Positions 9,110 to 16,548 of a stretch of 22,594 nt of DNA are shown in pieces. Source of the DNA: CAZEER01 sp964511215 (lineage in GTDB: Bacteria > Fidelibacterota > Marinisomatia > Marinisomatales > UBA1611); NCBI GenBank assembly GCA_964511215.1, contig CAZEER010000040.1, positions 1 through 22,594 on the forward strand. Reading direction: 5' to 3'. The notes under the pieces are model-generated. The model searched no databases and had not been told where the DNA came from. It saw only the letters and a list, made by a program, of their open reading frames with translations. Each line of letters starts with the position of its first letter. The first letter of the stretch is position 1. The position numbers and the translations under genes are program-made.

Positions 9110-10258
9110 ATGCCTTTTTATCAAAAACGAGGTGAAATACCTAATAAGCGACATACTCAATTCAAAAATAATAATGGAGATCTTTTTTGGGAAGAGCTTA
9201 TAAGCAGAGAAGGGTTTAGTGATATATATTCCAACGTTTATCATATCCATCAACCTACAAAAATAGAAACAATAGGTAGTTTTGAAAAATTGGAACTACA
9301 AAAATCTAAAACTGTACACCGCCCCCATCATCTAATTACATCAAATTTAGAATTAGGAGGTAGCTATATAGCATCTAAGGTTCCTCTTTTCTTCAATGCA
9401 GACATTGTGATTTCTAAAGCTCATATGTCAGATTCTATGGATTATTTATATCGTAATGGAAATGCTGATGAAGTTTTATTTATTCATACCGGGACAGGTT
9501 ATTTCAAATCAAATTTTGGTAATATGAAAATAACTTCTGGTGATTATCTTGTAATTCCTAGAGGCGTTATTTGGCAGATAGATGTTTCTAAAACATTAAA
9601 TATTTTTGTGTTGGAATCTAAAGGGCCAATTGAGACTCCAAGGCGATATAGAAATAAATTTGGTCAACTCCTTGAACACTCTCCTTTTTCTGAAAGGGAT
9701 ATCCTAACACCAGATTTTGTTGGGCCAATTAAAGATTCAACTGTTAAGGTTAAAGTAAAATTGGAAGATGGTATACAAACCTACATATATCAACATCATC
9801 CATTTGATCTTGTTGGTTGGGATGGTTTTTATTTCCCTTTTATTTTTAATATCCATGATTTCATGCCTATTACTGGTAAAATTCACCAGCCACCACCAGT
9901 CCATCAAACTTTTCAAGGGAATGGTTTTGTGATATGTTCCTTTGTGCCAAGGTTATTTGATTATCACCCTAAATCAATTCCAGCACCTTACGCTCATAGC
10001 AACGTAGACTCAGATGAAATTATATTTTATGCTGAAGGTCAGTTTATGAGTCGAAAAGATATTGAGAAAGGATCAATAACATATCACCCCATGGGGTTGC
10101 CTCATGGTCCACAGCCTGGTAAAATTGAAGAATCTTTAAAAGCTAAAGACACCAATGAAATAGCCGTAATGATCGACACCTTTAAACCTCTTTATTTAAC
10201 TGATTTTGCAATGAATATAGATGATAAAGAATATCCATTTTCTTGGATAAAAGAATGA
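9110..10258 (+). CDS. hmgA: Homogentisate 1,2-dioxygenase
   Basis: This 382-residue cupin-type iron dioxygenase opens the ring of homogentisate to maleylacetoacetate. It is shorter than the proteobacterial and animal forms (about 430-445 residues) but matches the compact bacterial type. Likely metal ligands are H296 with E303 (or D302) in PYAHSNVDSDEIIFY and H332 in GLPHGPQPG. H259 in KIHQPPPVHQTF fits the acid-base histidine. The N-terminal cupin half includes DEVLFIHTGTG (120-130) and GDYLVIPRGVIW. It sits 6 bases after the fumarylacetoacetase gene and shares an ATGA junction with the next gene. Confidence 0.94.
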   Translation: MPFYQKRGEIPNKRHTQFKNNNGDLFWEELISREGFSDIYSNVYHIHQPTKIETIGSFEKLELQKSKTVHRPHHLITSNLELGGSYIASKVPLFFNADIVISKAHMSDSMDYLYRNGNADEVLFIHTGTGYFKSNFGNMKITSGDYLVIPRGVIWQIDVSKTLNIFVLESKGPIETPRRYRNKFGQLLEHSPFSERDILTPDFVGPIKDSTVKVKVKLEDGIQTYIYQHHPFDLVGWDGFYFPFIFNIHDFMPITGKIHQPPPVHQTFQGNGFVICSFVPRLFDYHPKSIPAPYAHSNVDSDEIIFYAEGQFMSRKDIEKGSITYHPMGLPHGPQPGKIEESLKAKDTNEIAVMIDTFKPLYLTDFAMNIDDKEYPFSWIKE

Positions 10259-10878
10259 TCTACGATCCATCTCAACATTCTTTCCAAGAAACTCACAAAC
10301 TTATGATTGGATCTATACTCCCAAGACCCATCGCGCTTGTTTCCACTATTTCAAAGAATCATGAAAATAATGTTGCCCCTTTTTCTTATTTCAATGGTGT
10401 CTGTTCAAAACCTCCTACCATTATGTTTGCACCCGGTCGTCGTGGATGGGATGGCGAAGAAAAGGACACTCTTATTAATATAAGAGATACAAAAGAGTTT
10501 GTGGTCAATATTGTTTCTCAAAATTTAGGTGAACAAATGGTAATGTGCTCAACAGATTATGATCCAGATATTGATGAATTTGATATTTCTGGACTTACGG
10601 CAGTAAAATCAAAAATTGTCAAATGCCCTAGAGTATCAGAAGCAAAAATTAGTTTTGAATGCAAGCTCAATCAAATTGTAGAAGTAGGTGATGGTAGCGC
10701 AGGAGGTGGTTTTTTAGTGATAGGAACCATTGTTCTATTTCATATTGATAACGACATCTATGATAATGGGCGCATTAATGTAGATAAACTAGAGCCATTA
10801 GGTAGACTAGCTGGTAATTGGTATACAGGTTTAGGAAATAAGTTAAAAATTATACGAAAAATAAAACCTGATAAATAA
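10255..10878 (+). CDS. Flavin-reductase-like FMN-binding split-barrel protein
   Basis: A flavin reductase-like domain protein of 207 residues. Typical features are LPRPIALVST near residues 23-32, NVAPFSYFNGVCSKPPTIMF, and a central KDTLINIRDTKEFVVNIVS helix-strand. I chose ATG 10255 (MIYDPSQ) rather than the TTG 12 bases earlier, because it forms an ATGA overlap with the homogentisate dioxygenase stop. It is the last gene of the tyrosine operon. Its role is unknown. It could bind FMN and act as a reductase, or take part in the maleylacetoacetate step for which no isomerase is seen; the latter is speculation. Confidence 0.85.
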   Translation: MIYDPSQHSFQETHKLMIGSILPRPIALVSTISKNHENNVAPFSYFNGVCSKPPTIMFAPGRRGWDGEEKDTLINIRDTKEFVVNIVSQNLGEQMVMCSTDYDPDIDEFDISGLTAVKSKIVKCPRVSEAKISFECKLNQIVEVGDGSAGGGFLVIGTIVLFHIDNDIYDNGRINVDKLEPLGRLAGNWYTGLGNKLKIIRKIKPDK

Positions 10879-10911
10879 AATTATATTGTATTAGCTAATT
10901 AAAAATCCACA

Positions 10912-12006
10912 CTATGGTTTAAGGTCTATGATTTCTTCTTTCACTACTTCAATAGTGCGGACATCATGCCCTGATCTAACTTTAAAAGTTTTTCCTTTTG
11001 GGAGCATAACTGTTAGATGGTCATTCATATCACAAGTTTGATCTTTACTTATTCCTTCATACAGAAAATTATTTTCTCCCAAAACAATTACTTTAGTTGC
11101 TTGCCGAATACCCAAGGAATTTAATGTGCGAATACGGATTGGGATTAATTCTTCTAAATTTATTGTTTGAATGTATCTATCTGTTATATCAATACCATTA
11201 TATTTTTTAATACTTGGTAGCCAATCCATTGGGAAATAATGATCTGAGTCTTCCCAGGTAACTGCAAAAATACCATATTTCATATTCCCTTTTTTTGCTT
11301 TACTCGCCATTTCTGAGAACCAGGCTTCATCTAATTTGTCACCAGTTGGCTCTGCCGCACCCGTATAGTGCCACCCATCATCCCAGATTTCTACCCAAGA
11401 ATGATTGCCTGAATCATTATACCACCTTGAAGTACCTACAAAGCGTGCGGGAATTCCTACACTCCTACATGCATCAATTAGTAAAATACTTAGCCCAGTA
11501 CAGGAAGCCATCCCTGCTTGAATGCTTTCATATGGAGATTGATCTGCCTTTGGACGATCTGTGGAATATACCACACCAACCATTTCAAAAATTTTATGAT
11601 TTAATAGAACAGCTGCTTCATAGGCTGATTTAGAATCTTTGACAATTGGTAGAAATCTTTCATAGAAGTCTTTTCTCCAATTGTCCCTTCGTTCATTAAG
11701 GTTCGCATAGGGTAAAACAGCATCAAAAAATATATGCTCAGGGGTCTTTTTCCCCCATTTGGTTCCACGCCAAGCCCTATATGCAAATTCACAATTTGAT
11801 AATAGAAAATCCGCTGATAATATCTTTAAATCATCTTCCGGCATTTGATTAATTAGCCAAATCATTCCAGGGCGTTGATAGCTAGTTACTTGATTAATCG
11901 CCTTTTTTATCTGAATCTTATTATCTCCTGCAAATATCAATTCACTTTCTAAATCAGATCCCAAGATAAAAGAAAAACAAAAACATAGTAAAATACTTTT
12001 CTGCAT
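10912..12006 (-). CDS. Secreted transglutaminase-like protein
   Basis: This is a 364-residue protein from ATG 12006. A TTG 21 bases upstream is possible but would put extra residues before a neat signal peptide (MQKSILLCFCFSFILGSD). The transglutaminase-like core has the catalytic Cys169 in GMASCTGLSILLIDACRSVGIPARFVG, which is the usual nucleophile helix followed by GIPAR, and His202 in NHSWVEIWDDGW. The third residue, usually Asp in a W-x-x-x-DP pattern, appears to be Glu219 in AAEPT, which is unusual. A beta-rich C-terminal domain (about 270-364) follows. The protein is probably a periplasmic or surface protease or crosslinking enzyme of unknown target. It is convergent with the tyrosine operon. 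Confidence 0.82.
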   Translation of the reverse strand: MQKSILLCFCFSFILGSDLESELIFAGDNKIQIKKAINQVTSYQRPGMIWLINQMPEDDLKILSADFLLSNCEFAYRAWRGTKWGKKTPEHIFFDAVLPYANLNERRDNWRKDFYERFLPIVKDSKSAYEAAVLLNHKIFEMVGVVYSTDRPKADQSPYESIQAGMASCTGLSILLIDACRSVGIPARFVGTSRWYNDSGNHSWVEIWDDGWHYTGAAEPTGDKLDEAWFSEMASKAKKGNMKYGIFAVTWEDSDHYFPMDWLPSIKKYNGIDITDRYIQTINLEELIPIRIRTLNSLGIRQATKVIVLGENNFLYEGISKDQTCDMNDHLTVMLPKGKTFKVRSGHDVRTIEVVKEEIIDLKP

Positions 12007-12027
12007 ATAAAAACTTATCTGATACAA

Positions 12028-12155
12028 TTTAGAATAAAAAGAATTTCTCCCTATAATTAATTTTTAAAATTAAAAACTAAATGTTATTATGCTAATATTC
12101 AGATTATCTCAAATCAACCAATTAATTTGAATAATATAATTTTTATTACCAAAAA
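12028..12155. promoter_or_regulatory. Divergent intergenic region
   Basis: This AT-rich spacer of 128 bases separates the transglutaminase-like gene (minus) from the ANL-like gene (plus), so both promoters should be here. A TATAAT at 12135-12140 precedes the plus-strand ATG by only 15 bases, which would imply an almost leaderless transcript. No Shine-Dalgarno sequence is visible before 12156. I see no strong operator repeat. Confidence 0.35.
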
Positions 12156-13079
12156 ATGAATACTGATATACAAAAAGATATATATATGGCCCAATGTATT
12201 GGTAATGTAGAACCAATAGAATATATGATTCCTTACCCTTCAATGCGCTCTTTGATAGAAGGCCAAAATATTAAATTTTCAAATCAGGTAATGATTAAAA
12301 AACCGGATATTACAAACATTAAATTTTATGGTCTTGTGCAACAGACTGCTAATTGGCTTGATAGCTTAGGCCTAAAACCCAAGCAAAGAATAATAATTCC
12401 AAAATTAGAATTTCCTCAAGCTGAAATATTATTATATGGTATATGGCATTTTGGCGCAATTGCTGTTTTGCCTGGGGTAGAAAGTATTGATGTAATTAAA
12501 TCAAAATCAGGAGCAAAATTTATTTTAGATGATAAAATAAATTTATTTGATATTATTAAAAAATTCTCAGAAAAATATATTCCTAAATACAAACCTCTTT
12601 TAGATGACGAAGCGCTATTAACATTTGAAAAACATTATGGGATTCGGTTATCACATTATAATCTATTAGCAAATGCTAATGGAATCCAAAAAGCAATAGA
12701 TTTAAAAAGCCAAACCAGAATATTTTGCTATTTGCATCCTGTTTCAACTGCCTGGGTTGTATTTAAAGCTATTCTGCCAATTTATTGCGGATGTATATAT
12801 GATTCCTTAACACCTGAATTAACTATTGGAAATAAGAACAATGATTATAACTTGAGATTTGATTTAATAAATATAAAAAATTATTCAAAGAAAGATATTG
12901 CAATCTGTCCAGAAAATACCGCAGCCCTTTCTATCGGCAGAAAGCCTTTAGACCTAACTGAATTTAATAGTGACACTAATTTTATTAGACTAAATGGTCA
13001 CTCTGTTACTATGGGATATTTAGATAATACACAAAATAAGTTAAATTTTAAAAATGGAAGTCTTTATGTATCTATTTAG
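12156..13079 (+). CDS. Short degenerate acyl-CoA synthetase-like (ANL) protein
   Basis: This 307-residue protein shows the skeleton of an AMP-forming ligase N-terminal domain. Residues 29-115 read like the opening of the family (FYGLVQQTANWLDSLGLKPKQRIIIP then YGIWHFGAIAVLPGVE). The region DDEALLTFEKHYGIRLSHYNLL should contain the ATP-binding TSGTTGxPKG loop, but it is deleted or replaced by FEKHYGIR. Near the end, LNGHSVTMGYLDN matches the G-x-x-VMxGY segment, after which the family's TGD motif and the C-terminal lid domain are absent. Normal enzymes have about 500-550 residues. It is either a non-catalytic relative or a decaying gene with an intact frame. No signal peptide is present. Its stop overlaps the convergent peroxiredoxin stop. 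Confidence 0.65.
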   Translation: MNTDIQKDIYMAQCIGNVEPIEYMIPYPSMRSLIEGQNIKFSNQVMIKKPDITNIKFYGLVQQTANWLDSLGLKPKQRIIIPKLEFPQAEILLYGIWHFGAIAVLPGVESIDVIKSKSGAKFILDDKINLFDIIKKFSEKYIPKYKPLLDDEALLTFEKHYGIRLSHYNLLANANGIQKAIDLKSQTRIFCYLHPVSTAWVVFKAILPIYCGCIYDSLTPELTIGNKNNDYNLRFDLINIKNYSKKDIAICPENTAALSIGRKPLDLTEFNSDTNFIRLNGHSVTMGYLDNTQNKLNFKNGSLYVSI

Positions 13080-13531
13080 CTCAAGTATTCCAATACTTCT
13101 TTGGCATGTTCTTTTGGCTTCACTTTTTTATAAACCTTTTCAATATTTCCATTTTCATCAATAAGATAAGAAATACGGAAAATGCCTTCATATTCCCTGC
13201 CATACATTTTCTTAATACCTATTGCTTCATAATCACGTATAGTTTTCTTTTCTGGATCTGATAGCAATCGGAATGGAAACCCTTGCTTTGCACAAAAGGT
13301 TTTTTGTTTTTTAATAGAGTCTGCACTCATACCTAATATCACTGTATTCTTTTCTTTGAAATTATCGAACTCATCCCGGAGCTCTTGCCCTTCAATAGTT
13401 CAGCCAGGGGTACTTGCTTTAGGGTAGAACCACAGTAATACTTTCTGACCCCTAAAATCAGACAAATTCACTGAATTACCATCTTGGTCATTCAAAGAAA
13501 ATTCGGGTGCTTCTAACCCTTCTGATAACAT
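13076..13531 (-). CDS. BCP/PrxQ peroxiredoxin with in-frame TGA (predicted selenocysteine)
   Basis: Reading through one TGA gives a 151-residue BCP/PrxQ-type peroxiredoxin, a normal length for the family. The start is ATG 13531 behind a perfect AGGAGG site. Residues 1-43 are canonical (EAPEFSLNDQDGNSVNLSDF, then LLWFYPKASTPG). Codon 44 (13402-13400) is TGA exactly where the peroxidatic cysteine of TPGCT sits, and the frame continues TIEGQELRDEF to the end at 13076. The usual resolving cysteine five residues later is Gln49. Cys80, 36 residues after position 44, fits the PrxQ subtype with the resolving cysteine in helix alpha-3. The protein would reduce peroxides using thioredoxin. Without Sec insertion, only 43 residues would be made. 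An ATG at 13342 would give a nonfunctional 88-residue fragment. Confidence 0.85.
13367..13384 (-). promoter_or_regulatory. Candidate bacterial SECIS element
   Basis: Fifteen bases after the in-frame TGA, the minus strand has GAGCTC (13384-13379), the 6-base loop CGGGAT (13378-13373) and GAGTTC (13372-13367). They pair over 6 bp with one G-U. The apical loop begins 21 bases after TGA and has G as its second base. That agrees with the general description of bacterial SECIS hairpins, which lie inside the reading frame just after UGA. It was judged by eye without an energy calculation. Confidence 0.62.
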
Positions 13532-13536
13532 AATAT

Positions 13537-13542
13537 CCTCCT
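13537..13542 (-). promoter_or_regulatory. Ribosome binding site deciding the peroxiredoxin start
   Basis: On the minus strand AGGAGG lies five bases before ATG 13531. It is the strongest Shine-Dalgarno site I noticed in the window. It shows that translation begins at 13531, ahead of the in-frame TGA, and not at the internal ATG at 13342. Confidence 0.8.
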
Positions 13543-13548
13543 ATAAGA

Positions 13549-14010
13549 TTATAATGAAACATTTGACCATTTGACTCTTTCATCATTTGAATTTAACATT
13601 TTATAAACAACTGTTATGCCTTTCTTCTGTCCGCTCCATACTAAAGTTTTATAAGCAGTATCAAAGTCAGTCCATTTATAATCAGAGTGTTCCTCTGATA
13701 GTATTACAGTTTTTTTATCAACTTCAATACCAAATACCGGGACCAAGTTAACCCTGTCACCATGGGTTTCATAAAAGGTACTCACGTGATCTGCGACAAA
13801 CATTCTAAGTGGTCTAAAGCCTGTCTCTTCTTTAAGCTCTCTAACTGCCGCTTCCCATGCAGTCTCACCATTCTCTATCTTACCTGCAACTCCCTGCCAA
13901 AGGTGTTCATATATTTTTGATGATGCACGTTTTAATAATAGAAACCTAAGTCCTTCGTCTGTATTGCAATAAACATATGCATCAATTACTCTAACTGATA
14001 TTTTCGGCAT
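13549..14010 (-). CDS. Nudix hydrolase (NudB-like)
   Basis: A 153-residue protein starting at ATG 14010 (MPKISVRV). I preferred this to an upstream in-frame start because it shares a TAATG junction with tgt and has AAAGGAA just before it. The Nudix box is complete at residues 43-65: G-x5-E-x7-REL-x-EETGF. The C-terminal EEHSDYKWTDFDTAYKTLVWSGQKKG resembles dihydroneopterin triphosphate diphosphatase (NudB, folate synthesis), which hydrolyses the nucleoside triphosphate analogue. The substrate is not certain, and other Nudix pyrophosphatases share this tail. It is in a run with tgt, radA and the peroxiredoxin gene. Confidence 0.88.
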   Translation of the reverse strand: MPKISVRVIDAYVYCNTDEGLRFLLLKRASSKIYEHLWQGVAGKIENGETAWEAAVRELKEETGFRPLRMFVADHVSTFYETHGDRVNLVPVFGIEVDKKTVILSEEHSDYKWTDFDTAYKTLVWSGQKKGITVVYKMLNSNDERVKWSNVSL

Positions 14011-15143
14011 TACATTCCTTTCAAATTCCTCATTTCTTTTAATTTTAATTTTGACCAATTCGAGAATTCACCTTTATCAATTTTTTGTTTCATTAATTTC
14101 ATTAAATCGTGATAATAAACTAGGTTTAGTGTCGATGCTATCCTGAGACCAAAAACTTCGTTAATATTGAAAAGATGTCGTATATATGCCTTAGAAAAAA
14201 CCTTTCCCCAATAATGTGAACTATTGGGATCTACCGGAGAAAAATCATTTTTATATTTTTCATTTTTAATATTGATAACACCTTGAGCCGTAAAAATATG
14301 GCCATTCCTACCATTCCTAGTTGGCAGTACACAATCAAACATATCTATACCCCTTTTCACTCCTTCCACTAAATCAGATGGTTTACCCACTCCCATTAAA
14401 TATCTGGGTTGATCTTTAGGTAAAAATTCACAGCATAATTCAATTGTATCAAACATTGCCTCTTTTTCTTCACCTACAGCTAAACCGCCTATTGCTATAC
14501 CACAGTCTGCATAGGGACGTAATTCATCGAAACTAAGCTTCCTTAGAGAATGGTTAACCCCACCTTGAATAATTGGGAATACTACTTGCTCATAATCATA
14601 AAACTCAGGGTTTTCCAATAACCAATTGTTACATCTTTCCATCCATTTAGTAGTTCTTGTTACTGCTTTCTTTATATCTTTTAATTCTCCATCTCCTGAA
14701 GGACATTCATCAAATGCCATAATTATATCAGCACCGAGATGACGCTGTATTTCCATAGATAGCTCAGGAGTAAACATGTGCCTGCTTCCATCAAGATGAC
14801 TTTGAAACTCTACACCATTGTCAGATACCTTATTCAATTTAGCTAAAGAAAAAACTTGAAACCCACCACTATCAGTTAAGATTGGTTTTTTCCAAGAAGT
14901 AAAAGCATGTAAACCGCCTGCATCATTTATAATCTTTGTTCCAGGCCTTAAATAAAGATGATAGGTATTACCTAATATAATCTGTGACTTCAATTCACCT
15001 AGCTCCTGTGGTGAGAAGGTTTTTACAGCTCCAGATGTACCAACAGGCATAAACACGGGTGTCTCGATTGTCCCATGATCTGTTTTTAGGATTCCAGATC
15101 TTGCACCAGATAATAAATCAATTGCTTTTAATGTAAAATTCAA
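14010..15143 (-). CDS. tgt: tRNA-guanine transglycosylase (Tgt), zinc ligands missing
   Basis: This is a 377-residue enzyme of normal length that exchanges guanine 34 for the queuosine precursor preQ1 in tRNAs with GUN anticodons. The catalytic and recognition motifs are intact: D91 in LTDSGGFQVFS, D145 in MAFDECP, GGLAVGEE (219-226), and the nucleophile D270 in MFDCVLPTRNGRNG. The structural zinc site is not. The CDCYTC segment is replaced by SSHYWG at 308-313, and the later HNL histidine is L339. The start is TTG at 15143, because an in-frame stop directly precedes it and the residue alignment begins as in other Tgt proteins. It lies 7 bases after radA and joins the Nudix gene by TAATG. Confidence 0.93.
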   Translation of the reverse strand: MNFTLKAIDLLSGARSGILKTDHGTIETPVFMPVGTSGAVKTFSPQELGELKSQIILGNTYHLYLRPGTKIINDAGGLHAFTSWKKPILTDSGGFQVFSLAKLNKVSDNGVEFQSHLDGSRHMFTPELSMEIQRHLGADIIMAFDECPSGDGELKDIKKAVTRTTKWMERCNNWLLENPEFYDYEQVVFPIIQGGVNHSLRKLSFDELRPYADCGIAIGGLAVGEEKEAMFDTIELCCEFLPKDQPRYLMGVGKPSDLVEGVKRGIDMFDCVLPTRNGRNGHIFTAQGVINIKNEKYKNDFSPVDPNSSHYWGKVFSKAYIRHLFNINEVFGLRIASTLNLVYYHDLMKLMKQKIDKGEFSNWSKLKLKEMRNLKGM

Positions 15144-15150
15144 CGTTTAT

Positions 15151-16500
15151 TTAGAATAATATTTTGAATGCATCTTTGACATTTTTTGCTCGATGCAATG
15201 AAATATTTAACTTACTAATTTTTTCATTTATAGATGCTGCTGGAACAATGGCACTTTTAAATCCTAAAGATATAGCTTCATTTAAACGATAGTCCAGACG
15301 ATTTACTGAACGAACCTCACCAGTCAACCCGACCTCACCACATAAGACAAATCTCTGATCAATATATTTATTCATCGTACTAGATGCAGCAGAACAAATA
15401 ATTGATAAATCCGCTGCCGGATCATCAACCTTAAGGCCACCAACTAGATTAACAAACACATCCTTTGAGCCCATTTCAAGACCCATCCTTTTTTCTAATA
15501 CTGCAATAAGCATGCCTAGACGTTTATAATCAAAACCTGTTACATTCCTTTGTGGAGTCCCATAGTTTGTACTGGTTACCAGAGCTTGAACCTCAATCAA
15601 AATGGGTCTCGAACCTTCCAATGAAGGGAAGATACTAGTACCCGGAATATTAACACTTCGTTCTGCTAAAAACATTTCTGACGGATTTTTTACTTCTTGT
15701 AAACCCATTTCATCCATTTGAAAAATTCCTACTTCATTCGTTGCTCCAAAACGATTTTTCACCGAACGTAAAATACGATGATCATACCTGTCATCTCCTT
15801 CCATATACAGTACAGTATCAACCATATGCTCTAGCATTTTGGGGCCGGCTATTGTTCCATCTTTGGTTACGTGTCCCACAACTAATATTGCAATATTCTT
15901 ATTTTTAGATATTTCCAAGAGTTTTTGACCACAATCGCGGATTTGGCTTGGGGAACCAGGAAGAGAGTCAAGGTCTGCATTGAGAACAGTTTGTATGGAA
16001 TCTATTATCACTAAAACGGGGTTAATCCGTTCAATATGATTTATAATACCATTTAGTTCATTTTCACCTGATAAAAACAAATTATCTGGTTCAATAGCAA
16101 TTCGACGAGCACGAAGTGCAACCTGCTCCTCACTCTCTTCAGCAGAAATATAAAGTACTTTCCTTCCGAGCCCTGAGCAAATATGAAGCGCGAGAGTTGA
16201 TTTTCCTACTCCAGGGCTCCCACCTAATAAGATCAAAGAGCCTGGCAATAACCCACTTCCCAAGACACGATCTGCTTCTTTGAGTCCTGTGGCTATCCTT
16301 TCACTGGGTGTGGAATTTAAAATAACATTTAAGTTTTTAGATTCTTTTATGCTTGAGTTTACACTATTTCTATTTTTTGCTATTTTAAATTCTGATAGTG
16401 TTCCCCACTCTTTACAAGATGGACATTGACCATTCCATTTAGGGAAATCATCTCCACAAGCATTACAGAGATAAACTGTTTTAGAATTTATCTTTGCCAT
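15151..16500 (-). CDS. radA: DNA repair protein RadA (Sms)
   Basis: This 449-residue RecA-like ATPase takes part in branch migration and recombinational repair. It begins with a C4 zinc finger (C12, C15, C26, C29; CNACG and CPSC). The ATPase core has Walker A GGSPGVGKST at 93-102, Walker B VLVIIDS, and the RadA-specific KNRFG at 248-252. A C-terminal Lon-protease-like domain (about 270-449) lacks evident protease residues, as is usual for RadA. I take ATG 16500 as the start because the family begins just before the zinc finger; a TTG at 16530 would add ten residues. It lies 48 bases after the large propeller-barrel gene. Confidence 0.95.
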   Translation of the reverse strand: MAKINSKTVYLCNACGDDFPKWNGQCPSCKEWGTLSEFKIAKNRNSVNSSIKESKNLNVILNSTPSERIATGLKEADRVLGSGLLPGSLILLGGSPGVGKSTLALHICSGLGRKVLYISAEESEEQVALRARRIAIEPDNLFLSGENELNGIINHIERINPVLVIIDSIQTVLNADLDSLPGSPSQIRDCGQKLLEISKNKNIAILVVGHVTKDGTIAGPKMLEHMVDTVLYMEGDDRYDHRILRSVKNRFGATNEVGIFQMDEMGLQEVKNPSEMFLAERSVNIPGTSIFPSLEGSRPILIEVQALVTSTNYGTPQRNVTGFDYKRLGMLIAVLEKRMGLEMGSKDVFVNLVGGLKVDDPAADLSIICSAASSTMNKYIDQRFVLCGEVGLTGEVRSVNRLDYRLNEAISLGFKSAIVPAASINEKISKLNISLHRAKNVKDAFKILF

Positions 16501-16548
16501 GTCATGTTCAATACTCCATAACTGTAGCAAAAAAATGCAACGGAATGT

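Noticed and set aside
10890..10899. ATTAGCTAAT palindrome after the tyrosine operon as a terminator.
   Set aside because: It has no loop and only short possible stems, and is followed by a short A-rich stretch rather than a T run.
13076..13342. An independent 88-residue gene starting at the internal ATG at 13342.
   Set aside because: It is only the C-terminal part of a peroxiredoxin. It lacks the active-site loop, and a perfect ribosome binding site and intact frame lie upstream, interrupted only by the TGA.
13400..13402. The TGA as an ordinary nonsense mutation or frameshift making a pseudogene.
   Set aside because: The frame is the same on both sides, no other lesion is seen, the TGA falls exactly on the catalytic cysteine codon, and a SECIS-like hairpin follows. 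A pseudogene is not excluded but is less likely.
13367..13402. An alternative 5-bp pairing of GAACT (overlapping the TGA) with AGTTC.
   Set aside because: It would involve the TGA itself and a long 25-base loop, so the compact 6-bp stem is preferred as SECIS candidate.
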